A DNA stretch of 42,192 nt from Candidatus Omnitrophota bacterium (GTDB lineage Bacteria; Omnitrophota; Gorgyraeia; JAHIPI01): the NCBI GenBank assembly GCA_016783745.1, contig JADHVZ010000016.1:1-42192 (forward strand), in the 5' to 3' direction. The position numbers and the translations under genes are program-made. The notes beneath the pieces were generated by a model that was not told where the DNA came from, did not search any database, and saw only the letters and a list, made by a program, of their open reading frames with translations. Of the stretch, positions 15,647 through 23,731 are shown one piece after another. Position 1 is the stretch's first letter; each line of letters starts with the position of its first letter.

Positions 15647-16021
15647 ATGACAAAATATATGCTCAAGATCACATGCCTGGCGCTGTCGGTTCTATTTATT
15701 ACGATAAACGCGCACGCGGACCTGAAGACATTGATGGAGCTGGGCAAGAGCCAGGGCGAAATCGCCAAGGCCTTAAAAAATGAGACTAAGATATATGATA
15801 AAGTCAAGAAAGCTATTGAATCGGGTAAGCTTAAGGAGGGCGAAGAGGCTGAGGCGATCAGAAAAAATTACGGTGAACCCGTTATAGACGTATTTGACAA
15901 AAAAAGAGACGCCATAAAATGGCTTTACATGCCTGCTACATCCTCTCATTTTGAGGGGGAGAAACTATATCTCTTTATTGATAAAGATGATAAGCTTGTG
16001 GGGTGGCAGTTGATCGAATAA
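15647..16021 (+). CDS. Small secreted protein with a SmpA/BamE-like tail
   Basis: 124 residues. The signal peptide (about 1-24, LKITCLALSVLFITINAHA) is followed by a charged helical region (about 25-65) and a C-terminal segment (about 68-124, IRKNYGEPVIDVFDKKRDAI then KWLYMP and LYLFIDKDDKLVGWQ). The GEP...W.Y...F.....L..W pattern resembles BamE/SmpA-type small envelope proteins, but there is no lipobox and the match is weak. AAGGAG lies before the ATG. It is a single-gene unit with its own promoter. Confidence 0.65.
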   Translation: MTKYMLKITCLALSVLFITINAHADLKTLMELGKSQGEIAKALKNETKIYDKVKKAIESGKLKEGEEAEAIRKNYGEPVIDVFDKKRDAIKWLYMPATSSHFEGEKLYLFIDKDDKLVGWQLIE

Positions 16022-16129
16022 TGTAATCTGACTTTTTGAAACATTAACCCGTGCAACTCTTTATCGTGTAATGTGTTACGCTAATTTATTATAATATTTT
16101 TAACGTCTCTTTTTTTTGCTCTTAAATTA

Positions 16130-16138
16130 TGGTATACT
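16130..16138 (+). promoter_or_regulatory. Candidate extended -10 promoter for the MshEN-PilZ gene
   Basis: TGG followed by TATACT (16133-16138) gives an extended -10, with no good -35. It leaves a leader of roughly 80 bases containing an isolated GAGGAGGT (about 16152-16159) with no start codon behind it. Confidence 0.4.
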
Positions 16139-16223
16139 TGTTTAGGGGAATAAGAGGAGGTATTTTTTTCTCCACATAGTTAAGAGTATTCAATAACTAC
16201 CCTCCGGAATAGAGGATGAGAAT

Positions 16224-17084
16224 ATGTGGTTGAGGAGGAAAGAGAAGAAAATAGGGCAGATCCTGGTCGATGCCGATATAATCACGGATGAAGAGCTTGA
16301 TAAAGCTCTCAAACTGCAAAAAGAAAACGGCCTTCTTCTTGGTAAAATACTAATAGACCTGGGGTACATCGACGAAGGCGAACTTACAAAATTTGTCGCG
16401 GAGCAATATAGGATCCCCTGCGTTAGTCTCGATAGATACGAGTTCAGGAATGACCTTCTGGAAGTCCTTCCCGAAGATGTTTCCAAGGCCTACGGTGTGA
16501 TCCCGCTTGATGTGATCGGTGATATTCTGACCGTCGGAATTTCTGATGTGCCGGACGATAGGACTTTCAGGCGGGTGGAGGAGATCACAGGATATAAAGT
16601 CCAGGTCATGCTTGTAACGTCAACCGATTTCGATGATTTTATGAAAAAACTTGAGAGTGTTTCTACGGACAAAAAACGTTTTGCCGAGAGAATTAAGGAC
16701 GGGAAGTATGTAAGGTCACCTTTTCCCTGTGGTATCGAAAGAAGAAGGTTTGAACGGTTCGAAGAGGCGCTTACGATTAAGTATGAATTTGGCGAGGATT
16801 ATCACATAGAGTCGACCATTAACATAAGCCAGGGCGGGGTGCTGATCAGATCCAAGTGCCCGATCCCTGTCAATTCGCATATAATACTGCGACTTGAGAT
16901 ACCGACGTCACAAAAAGAACTTATAGTAGTGTCAAAGGTCGCATGGTCAAAGCACGTAGAGAAAGACAATGCATATCTTTTAGGCCTTAGCTTTATGAGT
17001 ATGGATTCTTCCGATAGTGCGAGGCTTTCGAAATTTATTGATTCTCTTTCCAGCGGGAAGGGGCAACATAGTCCCCCAGTTTAG
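16224..17084 (+). CDS. MshEN (GspE N-domain) plus PilZ two-domain protein
   Basis: 286 residues, cytoplasmic. Residues about 8-135 form a GspE/PilB N-terminal (MshEN) domain: KIGQILVDADIITDEELDKA, then LLGKILIDLGYIDEGELTKF and the IPCVSLDRYEF strand. Residues about 170-280 form a PilZ domain with RRFER (174-178) and NISQGG (200-205), the two c-di-GMP contact motifs. Both domain types are known c-di-GMP receptors in other proteins. The AAA+ ATPase that normally follows MshEN is absent, so this looks like a stand-alone sensor or adaptor. The first MshEN half is degenerate (K for R, A for G), so PilZ may be the working site. Its last 50 bases overlap the convergent pckG gene. Confidence 0.82.
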   Translation: MWLRRKEKKIGQILVDADIITDEELDKALKLQKENGLLLGKILIDLGYIDEGELTKFVAEQYRIPCVSLDRYEFRNDLLEVLPEDVSKAYGVIPLDVIGDILTVGISDVPDDRTFRRVEEITGYKVQVMLVTSTDFDDFMKKLESVSTDKKRFAERIKDGKYVRSPFPCGIERRRFERFEEALTIKYEFGEDYHIESTINISQGGVLIRSKCPIPVNSHIILRLEIPTSQKELIVVSKVAWSKHVEKDNAYLLGLSFMSMDSSDSARLSKFIDSLSSGKGQHSPPV

Positions 17085-18915
17085 CCTTAGCTTCTTCTAA
17101 TTGCTTTTTTTGGTTTTCTAAAGCTGCAAACAGGAGATGTGGCGCGTCTGCCACGTCTTTTTTATATATATTGACTATTCTTTCTATCTTTTCCAGGTTT
17201 TCCGGTATCCTGGCGGTAAACTGCTCGATATAATCACTTTCAGTATAATCCTTGCCGAGCACTGCCTTGAAGAGTTTCTTCAGGTCTTCATATTCGGGGA
17301 TGTATCCCAACGGTGTCTTAATGGCATTCACATCACCGTTAACGCGCAACTCCATCCATTTTATCCAGATGCGCTTATCATGCATGCCCGTAAGATATTT
17401 ACCTTCTTTATTTTTCAGGAAATAATTTACGTAGAATATGGAAGGCGGATTATTCATGCCTTTGATAAAGTTAAGGCTGTCCATTATGTAACGGCCCAGA
17501 GTTATAGAAAGAAAATCAAGGTTAGACATGAGATTAAATTTTCTGATACCTTCCTTCCCGAGCGTTGCGGATGTAGTCTCTGATTCCAATGTAGCGCCCA
17601 TCGTCAATATGCCATGGTTCCAGTCAAAGGCCTGTCTTACGGGTACAGAAGTGTCGGAATCCCTGCCGCCGTATAATACCCCTTTTATTTCCACGCCTTC
17701 CGGATTATTCAGATTTTTATCACAGTTTTGAAGCTCTTTGATCCGGATCGTATACCTGGCGTTGCTGTGAGAGTGCAATATCTCTTTGCCGGAGGCGTCT
17801 TTTTTGCCTTTTGTCCATTTGCCTGAGTAGTTCACGCCTTTATCGGGAATATCCCTTCCGTCGCCCTGCCAGTAAGGCTTATCGTCTTTTATCAGGATAT
17901 TTGAGAATATGACTTCCCTCGGTGTTGTCAATGCCCCCCATATCAAGGGATCGTTTTCAGAGTTGACATCTTTGATGATCCCGAATATACCCTGCTCTAC
18001 ATTGACGGCACGCGCCTTGCCGCCTATATTCCTCAAATACGCGATGTCATCACCGACAATGCCTTCACCCTGCAGCATTGCGGTTGATGTCTTTCCGCAC
18101 GCGCTGGGGAAGGCTCCTGTAAAATACGTTATCCGGCCTTCGGGCCCGTGTACTCCCATGATAAGCATATGCTCTGTGAGCCACCCTTCCCTGGATGCCT
18201 TTTGTATTGCCAGGCGCATAGCCAATTTCTTGAGGCCTATCACATTTCCGCCGTATTGAGTATTAGTGCTATAGACGGTATTATTCTTAAAATCGATATA
18301 TATCCGGCGTTTGTCTATATTTTTACTTACATTGTTTTCAATTACGCCTGCGGAATGGACGAATTTAAAGAATTCGCCGGATTTCCCGGTATTCTTAAAC
18401 TGCTTGTACCCGCTTCGATAAAGAATAGCCACGGAATGGGCTACATAGGCCGAATCAGTGATCTGAACCGCGGATATGGAGAATTTGGAATCAACCGGCC
18501 CCAGGCAGAAAAAGCAGACATAGGCTGTCTTGCCATTCATGATATTCTTAAGCAGGCCGCGCACTTCATCGAGTCCGTGGTCTCTGTCCACAGAATTGAT
18601 GTGTGAACCCAGGTCGAGGCCCGGGGGAAGAAGAAATTTTGTATTTTGCTTATCTCTGGCCTGGTCATGATAACCGTCAAAATGGGCTGTGTGGCCTTTG
18701 ATGGCGAGACGTTTTTCCTCACTGCCTTCTACCGCCTTATTCCTTATATATTCAGCATCTTTGGCGGAGTCTGTATGCACGAATACCGAGGCTGGATCGC
18801 ATAGCTCGATATACTGCACCAGAAAATCATATAGCGCCTGATTATCCAGCGCAGCCAGGGCATCGTAACTTTTTTTATCACATTTTGCTTTGATTGAATC
18901 CAATGTTTTAGTCAT
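17035..18915 (-). CDS. pckG: Phosphoenolpyruvate carboxykinase (GTP)
   Basis: Converts oxaloacetate plus GTP to PEP plus CO2, or the reverse in anaerobes. The 626-residue length is normal for the GTP class. The P-loop with the reactive cysteine, FPSACGKTS, spans residues 269-277 (C273, K275), and EGIVGDDIAYLR and RPWxW-like regions follow in family order. TGAGGCCTC lies before ATG, with a TTGACA promoter. Its 3' end overlaps the convergent MshEN-PilZ gene by 50 bases. Together with POR it connects acetyl-CoA, pyruvate and gluconeogenesis toward the glycogen locus. Confidence 0.95.
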   Translation of the reverse strand: MTKTLDSIKAKCDKKSYDALAALDNQALYDFLVQYIELCDPASVFVHTDSAKDAEYIRNKAVEGSEEKRLAIKGHTAHFDGYHDQARDKQNTKFLLPPGLDLGSHINSVDRDHGLDEVRGLLKNIMNGKTAYVCFFCLGPVDSKFSISAVQITDSAYVAHSVAILYRSGYKQFKNTGKSGEFFKFVHSAGVIENNVSKNIDKRRIYIDFKNNTVYSTNTQYGGNVIGLKKLAMRLAIQKASREGWLTEHMLIMGVHGPEGRITYFTGAFPSACGKTSTAMLQGEGIVGDDIAYLRNIGGKARAVNVEQGIFGIIKDVNSENDPLIWGALTTPREVIFSNILIKDDKPYWQGDGRDIPDKGVNYSGKWTKGKKDASGKEILHSHSNARYTIRIKELQNCDKNLNNPEGVEIKGVLYGGRDSDTSVPVRQAFDWNHGILTMGATLESETTSATLGKEGIRKFNLMSNLDFLSITLGRYIMDSLNFIKGMNNPPSIFYVNYFLKNKEGKYLTGMHDKRIWIKWMELRVNGDVNAIKTPLGYIPEYEDLKKLFKAVLGKDYTESDYIEQFTARIPENLEKIERIVNIYKKDVADAPHLLFAALENQKKQLEEAKAKLGDYVAPSRWKENQ

Positions 18916-18943
18916 TTTGAGGCCTCACTGTTTTTGTCGAAGC

Positions 18944-18972
18944 AGGTTATCATATATCCGCGTTAATGTCAA
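18944..18972 (-). promoter_or_regulatory. Candidate pckG promoter
   Basis: On the minus strand TTGACA (18967-18972) and TAACCT (18944-18949) are 17 bases apart. It is back to back with the promoter at 18986-19014. Confidence 0.6.
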
Positions 18973-18985
18973 CCCCAAAAAAAAC

Positions 18986-19014
18986 TTGCATACACTCTTC
19001 TTTATGGGTATAAT
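18986..19014 (+). promoter_or_regulatory. Candidate promoter for the bamD-like-lptE-holA operon
   Basis: TTGCAT (18986-18991), 17-base spacer, TATAAT (19009-19014). It shares the TTTATGGGTATAATT context with the promoter at 15619. The leader then crosses the glycosyltransferase remnant before reaching the operon. Confidence 0.7.
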
Positions 19015-19068
19015 TAGGGGAATATAGGAGAGTGTTAATGAGGAATTATATGGTGGAAATATGTTTGA

Positions 19069-19197
19069 CGACACGGCACTCCCGTGATCGGAAGTAAAGT
19101 GGGCGGGATAAAGAAGCAGGTAGTTCACAGGCAAAACGGATTTTTGGTAGAGCCTTTCGATCTTCAAGGGTGTTACCAAATGATCGAAAAGGGATAG
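19069..19197 (+). pseudogene. Remnant of a family-4 type glycosyltransferase C-terminus
   Basis: One frame between a TGA (19066-19068) and TAG (19195-19197) encodes RHGTPVIGSKVGGIKKQVVH followed by RQNGFLVEPFDLQ. This is the nucleotide-sugar-binding core of GT-B enzymes (GTPVIGSxVGGIxxxVxxGxNGFLVxPxD). The usual glutamate-rich stretch upstream and the C-terminal helices are missing. About 42 codons survive, with no start, so it is a decayed fragment now forming the leader of the bamD-like operon. Confidence 0.65.
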
Positions 19198-19202
19198 AAA
19201 AT

Positions 19203-20168
19203 ATGAAAAAGAGGGTCATTATAACCGTTTCTATAGTTATATCTCTTTTTACCTGCCAGATGCCTGTGTTTGCCTACTGGATCTGGACACCAAAGACAGG
19301 AAAATTCGTAAATCCCAAATACGCAGTTAAAGATACGCCTGACGCGCAGCTGGACTGGGCAATAGGATTTCATGATGCCGGCGACAACAAAAGGGCTATC
19401 TCGGAATTCCAGAAGCTTATAGAACATTACCCGAATTCCGTGCACGCGCCCCTGGCTCAATATTATATAGGCCGTTCATACGAGGAGATCGAGGACTATT
19501 ACGAGGCATTCAGGGCATATCAGAAGACGATAGAAAAGTACCCCTATAGTGAAAGGGTGGATGAAATAATAGAGCGGCAATATAAGATAGGCAGCATGTT
19601 TTTCGAAGGCCAAAAGGCCAAGATAATGGGGATGAAGATATTGCCGGCAATGGATAAAGCGGTTGAGATCCTTTCAAAAGTCGTCGAAAACGCTCCCTAC
19701 GGCAAATACGCGGATATGGCCCAGTACAAACTGGGTGAAGCGTATAAGAAGCAGGAATTTTACGAGGAAAGCGTACTGGCGTTTCAGAAGCTGATAGACG
19801 ATTATCCGAATAGCCCTCTTATGGAGGACGCTAAATATCAGATAGCGCTCTGTACTTATTATGTTTCCCTGGATCCTTATTATGACCAGGAGTTTACCGA
19901 CCGGGCCATAGAGGAATATAAGAATATTATGAAAAAGAGCGAAGATGATGAACTGACAAAAGAGGCGAGAGAGACATTGATAAGGCTCCGGGAGAAAAAG
20001 GCTAAGAGCGCGTTTGAGACGGCGAAATTCTATGAAAAGACCAGGCATTATAAGAGCGCTATTATTTACTATAAAGAGGTTGTTGAGAAATACGCGGATA
20101 CCTCGATCGCCGGAGACGCGCAACAGAAAATAGCCGAGCTTGAGGTAAGGCTGGGCAGCGGAGGATAA
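19203..20168 (+). CDS. BamD-like outer-membrane assembly TPR protein
   Basis: 321 residues. After a signal peptide (about 1-24, ending PVFA-YW) come tetratricopeptide units: LDWAIGFHDAGDNKRAISEF, a unit starting near APLAQYYIGRSYEEIEDYYE, another at AQYKLGEAYKKQEFYEESVL, and a last at AFETAKFYEKTRHYKSAIIY. Spacing and the YPNS/YPYS turns match BamD/YfiO of the BAM complex. BamD is normally a lipoprotein; the cysteine in LFTC is not a good lipobox, so anchoring may differ or it may be a paralogue. ATG 19203 is chosen because the upstream ATG (19170) would extend into non-signal sequence. It heads an operon with lptE and holA. Confidence 0.82.
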   Translation: MKKRVIITVSIVISLFTCQMPVFAYWIWTPKTGKFVNPKYAVKDTPDAQLDWAIGFHDAGDNKRAISEFQKLIEHYPNSVHAPLAQYYIGRSYEEIEDYYEAFRAYQKTIEKYPYSERVDEIIERQYKIGSMFFEGQKAKIMGMKILPAMDKAVEILSKVVENAPYGKYADMAQYKLGEAYKKQEFYEESVLAFQKLIDDYPNSPLMEDAKYQIALCTYYVSLDPYYDQEFTDRAIEEYKNIMKKSEDDELTKEARETLIRLREKKAKSAFETAKFYEKTRHYKSAIIYYKEVVEKYADTSIAGDAQQKIAELEVRLGSGG

Positions 20169-20172
20169 AATA

Positions 20173-20724
20173 ATGATCGTATCAAGGAAGCAATCGCCCC
20201 ATTTATTTATTTTGCCTGTTTTAATCATACTGGCCGGTTGCGGTTATACGGCGGGCAGCCTGCTTCCGCCGGACATAAAGACTATATATGTTGACAATTT
20301 TAATAACAGTATAGAAATAGATCAGGAAGTCACCGACGAGGCCAGATATACTCTCTACAGGCCGGGGCTGGAGAATGACGTGACCAATATTGTAGTCGAC
20401 CGTTTTATATTTGACGGAAATCTTAAGGTGGCTAATAAAGATAACGCTGACCTGATATTAAGCGGTGAGCTGATCGAATACAGGCAGGAGGCCTTGAGGT
20501 ACGACAGCGATGACAACGTGGAAGAATACCGTGTCAAAGTCGTAGTGAATGTACAGGTCAAGGATGTGGCAAAAGATAAACTGATGTGGGAAGAGGCCGG
20601 TTTTACAGGAGAGTCGACATATATGACGGTAGGCCGGTTTGTCGTATCAGAAGATACCGCGCGTGAAAACGCGCTGGAGGATCTAGCCAGGCGTATCGTC
20701 GAAAGAACAATCGAGGGCTGGTAG
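20173..20724 (+). CDS. lptE: LPS-assembly lipoprotein LptE
   Basis: 183 residues. The lipoprotein signal ends at LAGC (Cys near residue 23). GYTAGSLLPPDIKTIYVDNF is the typical LptE start of the mature protein, followed by an alternating beta pattern and AxENALEDLARRIVERTIEG at the C-terminus. LptE plugs and supports the LptD pore that places LPS in the outer leaflet. It starts four bases after the bamD-like stop and precedes holA, as in many bacteria. It implies an LPS-bearing outer membrane. Confidence 0.88.
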   Translation: MIVSRKQSPHLFILPVLIILAGCGYTAGSLLPPDIKTIYVDNFNNSIEIDQEVTDEARYTLYRPGLENDVTNIVVDRFIFDGNLKVANKDNADLILSGELIEYRQEALRYDSDDNVEEYRVKVVVNVQVKDVAKDKLMWEEAGFTGESTYMTVGRFVVSEDTARENALEDLARRIVERTIEGW

Positions 20725-20736
20725 GTTGATGGTTTT

Positions 20737-21708
20737 ATGCCGAGAATTTTTCCAATATATCTTTTTACCGGTGACGACGAATACCTGAAAAGGGAAGCGG
20801 CCGGAAAATTAAAAAAGGCCTTGCTGGGTGCGAGTAAAAGCGAGGCCTTTAACTTTCACGTTTATGACGCGAAAAAGTGCGATATAAGAGATGTCATGGA
20901 TGTGTTAAAGAGCGTGCCGTTCATATCGGAAAAAAGACTTGTTTTGCTGAAGAATATAGATGCGGCGGATCATAATGCGGAAAAAGCGATAAAAGGTTAT
21001 GTGAAGAATCCCTCGAAGAGCGCCTGCCTTGTCATGGAATCGTCTAAAACAGATCCTAACGGGGCCTTTTATCGGGAGCTTCGCAACTATGTAAGAGAAG
21101 TGACGTTTATAGTGCCTAAGGGGGAGCGCATAATAGGATGGATACAGAAAGAGGTAAGATCAAAAGACAAGATGATGCGCCATGACGCGGCGCGGCTTTT
21201 AAGGGAGCTTAAAAAAGACGATATAAACGGCCTGAGAAACGAGATAGATAAGCTCGTAACGTATGCCGGAAGGCGTAATATAGTTTCAAGGGAAGATGTT
21301 GTAGCTCTGGTCGGAAGCTCCCCGACGCGCGGAGTTTTTGATTTTGTCCATTCGCTGAGCAAAAAAGACGCCAAGGCCGCGCTGGCCATAGCGAGAGAGC
21401 TTTTAAGCACGAAGAAAAAAGTGCCCGAGATCCTGGGTATGATAGGCTGGCAGTTTAGAAGGATCAAAAGGGCGCAAGGACTTCTCAAGAAAGGGGATTC
21501 CGGAAAGAACGCGAGCGCGAAATGTAAAATACCGCCGTTTTTTATCGAGCGGTTTATGAAAGAGATAAAGTCTTTTTCGGAAAAGGAGATCGACAGAAAT
21601 ATCGATCACCTGCTGGAGGCCGATAATAGCATAAAAAGGGGTTACGCGAAGCCTCAAGAGGCTCTGGAATTGCTTATAGTGAAGGTCTGCGGCGGGGATT
21701 TCAAATAG
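20737..21708 (+). CDS. holA: DNA polymerase III subunit delta
   Basis: 323-residue clamp-loader subunit that opens the sliding clamp. It starts with the IYLFTGDDEYLKREAAGKLK segment (no functional Walker A, as normal for delta), followed by VLKSVPFISEKRLVLLKNID and the collar region (PEILGMIGWQFRRIKRAQGL). It lies 12 bases after lptE and is likely co-transcribed. It shares the clamp-loader with dnaX at 2.7 kb. Confidence 0.93.
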   Translation: MPRIFPIYLFTGDDEYLKREAAGKLKKALLGASKSEAFNFHVYDAKKCDIRDVMDVLKSVPFISEKRLVLLKNIDAADHNAEKAIKGYVKNPSKSACLVMESSKTDPNGAFYRELRNYVREVTFIVPKGERIIGWIQKEVRSKDKMMRHDAARLLRELKKDDINGLRNEIDKLVTYAGRRNIVSREDVVALVGSSPTRGVFDFVHSLSKKDAKAALAIARELLSTKKKVPEILGMIGWQFRRIKRAQGLLKKGDSGKNASAKCKIPPFFIERFMKEIKSFSEKEIDRNIDHLLEADNSIKRGYAKPQEALELLIVKVCGGDFK

Positions 21709-21735
21709 ATTTTAATGTTAAATACATGGGTTGCA

Positions 21736-21805
21736 AGGTCACCAGGACACCAGTCACCAGAAAAGAAAAATCCTTGTGACGTGTGACCTTGTGACGTTGT
21801 GACGT
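21736..21805. repeat. GTCAC-word imperfect palindrome between holA and rpsT
   Basis: The left arm AAGGTCACCAGGACACCAG (from 21736) is made of GTCACC words; the right arm (about 21772-21805) is made of TTGTGACG words complementary to it, around an AAAAGAAAAATC loop. The same word family occurs at 10485-10511. It lies between two convergent genes and could act as a bidirectional terminator, as inference. Confidence 0.75.
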
Positions 21806-21831
21806 TAATTTGTGCTTGAGATTTGTTATTT

Positions 21832-22095
21832 CTATTTAATGCGGTTGATCCGTTTGGCCAGGCGGGAGATCTTTCGTGAGGCTGTTTTTTTGCGAACGAC
21901 GCCTTTCGAAGCCGCGCTCATATATCGAGAGGTCATGACTTTAAGATATTGCTTGGCCTCGTCTTTTTTATTTTCCGCGATAAGGCCTTCTATTTTTTTT
22001 ATTCTGGTCTTGATCTCGGACGTTATAGCTTCGTTGCGCTTGCGCTTTTTTACGTCGGACCTTAATGCTTTATAAGCCGCTCTTAGAGTTGGCAA
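21832..22095 (-). CDS. rpsT: 30S ribosomal protein S20 (TTG start)
   Basis: 87 residues of the small, very basic S20, which binds the 5' domain of 16S rRNA. Family features: LRSDVKKRKRNEAITSEIKT, the helix ending KAASKG-like (SAASKGVVRKKTASRKISRL) and an R/K-rich tail. The start is TTG (22093-22095) with AAAGGAG a few bases upstream; a longer upstream frame would cross the promoter. It lies alone on the minus strand between holA and murJ, a common neighbourhood. Confidence 0.92.
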   Translation of the reverse strand: MPTLRAAYKALRSDVKKRKRNEAITSEIKTRIKKIEGLIAENKKDEAKQYLKVMTSRYMSAASKGVVRKKTASRKISRLAKRINRIK

Positions 22096-22131
22096 TTTTA
22101 GCTCCTTTATATGTGACGTTTTAGAGCCTAA

Positions 22132-22160
22132 AGAATACCAAAATTCACCGCACTTGTCAA
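22132..22160 (-). promoter_or_regulatory. rpsT promoter
   Basis: Consensus TTGACA (22155-22160 on the minus strand), 17-base spacer ending TGG, TATTCT (22132-22137). This extended -10 promoter supports the short TTG start of rpsT. Confidence 0.8.
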
Positions 22161-22180
22161 TACTTTTTTGAGGGAAGGCT

Positions 22181-23731
22181 ATGTCGAGAGAGAAGAGTAT
22201 AGCGAGATCGGCCGCAATAGTAAGTTCGGGTATAATGACCAGCCGCATACTGGGTTTAATACGGGACATTCTAATAGCGTATTTCTTCGGGACTAAGCTT
22301 GTGGCTCAGGCATTTGTAATGGCCTTTACCGTACCCAATGCCCTGAGGCAGCTGGTAGGGGAAGGGGCTGTAAACACGGTTATTGTGCCCGTTCTTACGG
22401 AGTATAAGGCCAAAAACGGCAAGGCCGAGTTTTTCCGCTTTGTAAATATCCTTTTTAACCAGTTTTTTATAGTTCTTTTATTTATTACCGCGCTCGGGAT
22501 CGTCATGACCCCGGTTTTAATAAGAATAATCGCTCCGGGGTTTATGATGGATCCCGCCAAGTTTAAGCTTACAATAGATCTTACCAGGATCCTTTTCCCG
22601 TATATTTTACTTGTCGGCCTGACGGCTTATTGCATGGGCGTCTTAAATACACTGAAGCATTTCGCGGCGCCAGCGTTTGCGAGTACGGTATGGAATGCCG
22701 TTATCATAGCTATAATGCTCATATATTTCCGGTCTTTCGAGATCGCGCATCTGGTCATAGCGATCCTTTTTGGCGGTATTGCGCAGCTTGCGTGTCAGAT
22801 ATTTCCTTTGGTAAGGAAGGGGCCGTTCTTTAATGTAAGAGACGGCCTGGCGCATGAAGGCGCGAAGAAAGTAGGCCGGCTGCTTATGCCGAGAGTCGTA
22901 GGGGCGGGGATATATCAGATCAATATCGTCGTAGACCGCATGCTTGCCTCGTTGCATCTTATTGTGGGTCAAGGCGCTGTGGCGGCGCTATATTACGGTA
23001 ACCGTTTATTTCACCTCCCGTTAGCGTTATTCAGTGTAGCGCTGGCTACCGCGGCATTACCGGCCATGTCTTCACTGGCCGTCGAGAAGGATGCCGCAAA
23101 TTTTAAAAAAACACTCTCGTTTTCCCTGAGAAACATGCTTTTTTTGAGCTTGCCGGCCTCGGTCGGCTTGATGGTCCTTTCAAGGCCGATCATAAAAGTA
23201 ATATTTGAACACGGTGAATTTACTTCATATTCTACTGAGATGACAACGTCCGTGTTGTTTTTTTACGCTATAGGGCTGGTGGCATATGGGGGAGTCAGGA
23301 TACTTGTCGCCGCGTTTCATGCCATGCAGGATACGCTAACCCCCGTAAAAACAGCTTTTTTTACTCTGATAGCGAACATATCGCTGAATATAATACTCAT
23401 GGTCCCGCTTAAGGCCGGCGGGCTTGCCCTGGCCACCTCTATCGCCGGATTTATAAATCTCATATTGCTTTATAAGATATTGCAAAGACGTATAGGGCTG
23501 TTCGAGGCAAAAAATATGTTAAACCCTTTTATCAAAATCTTAAGCGCCTCAGCCGTAATGGGGCTCGTCTCTTATTTGCTTACGCTTGTTTTACCGTGGG
23601 ATGGCGGAATGAAAAACGCGGTAAGCCTCGTAGCGGTGATCCTGGCGGGCATGATCGTATATCTCGTGACCTGCCTGCTGTTAAAGGTCAGTGAGATCAA
23701 GGTGATATTGTCATGGATAAGGAAAAGATAA
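22181..23731 (+). CDS. murJ: Lipid II flippase MurJ
   Basis: 516 residues with about 14 transmembrane segments in the MOP superfamily. The N-terminus SAAIVSSGIMTSRILGLIRD and LRQLVGEGAVNTVIVPVLTE are MurJ hallmarks. It flips undecaprenyl-PP-MurNAc(pentapeptide)-GlcNAc for peptidoglycan synthesis. GAGGGAAGG lies just before the ATG. It overlaps uvrC by 19 bases. Confidence 0.95.
   Translation: MSREKSIARSAAIVSSGIMTSRILGLIRDILIAYFFGTKLVAQAFVMAFTVPNALRQLVGEGAVNTVIVPVLTEYKAKNGKAEFFRFVNILFNQFFIVLLFITALGIVMTPVLIRIIAPGFMMDPAKFKLTIDLTRILFPYILLVGLTAYCMGVLNTLKHFAAPAFASTVWNAVIIAIMLIYFRSFEIAHLVIAILFGGIAQLACQIFPLVRKGPFFNVRDGLAHEGAKKVGRLLMPRVVGAGIYQINIVVDRMLASLHLIVGQGAVAALYYGNRLFHLPLALFSVALATAALPAMSSLAVEKDAANFKKTLSFSLRNMLFLSLPASVGLMVLSRPIIKVIFEHGEFTSYSTEMTTSVLFFYAIGLVAYGGVRILVAAFHAMQDTLTPVKTAFFTLIANISLNIILMVPLKAGGLALATSIAGFINLILLYKILQRRIGLFEAKNMLNPFIKILSASAVMGLVSYLLTLVLPWDGGMKNAVSLVAVILAGMIVYLVTCLLLKVSEIKVILSWIRKR

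Noticed and set aside
16150-16223. Riboswitch or c-di-GMP aptamer in the MshEN-PilZ leader
   Set aside because: The leader has an isolated GAGGAGGT and short complementary bits, but none of the conserved aptamer motifs.
18925-19179. Minus-strand open frame of 84 codons between pckG and the bamD-like gene
   Set aside because: It crosses the two back-to-back promoters and the glycosyltransferase remnant, and shows no recognisable domain or ribosome-binding site.
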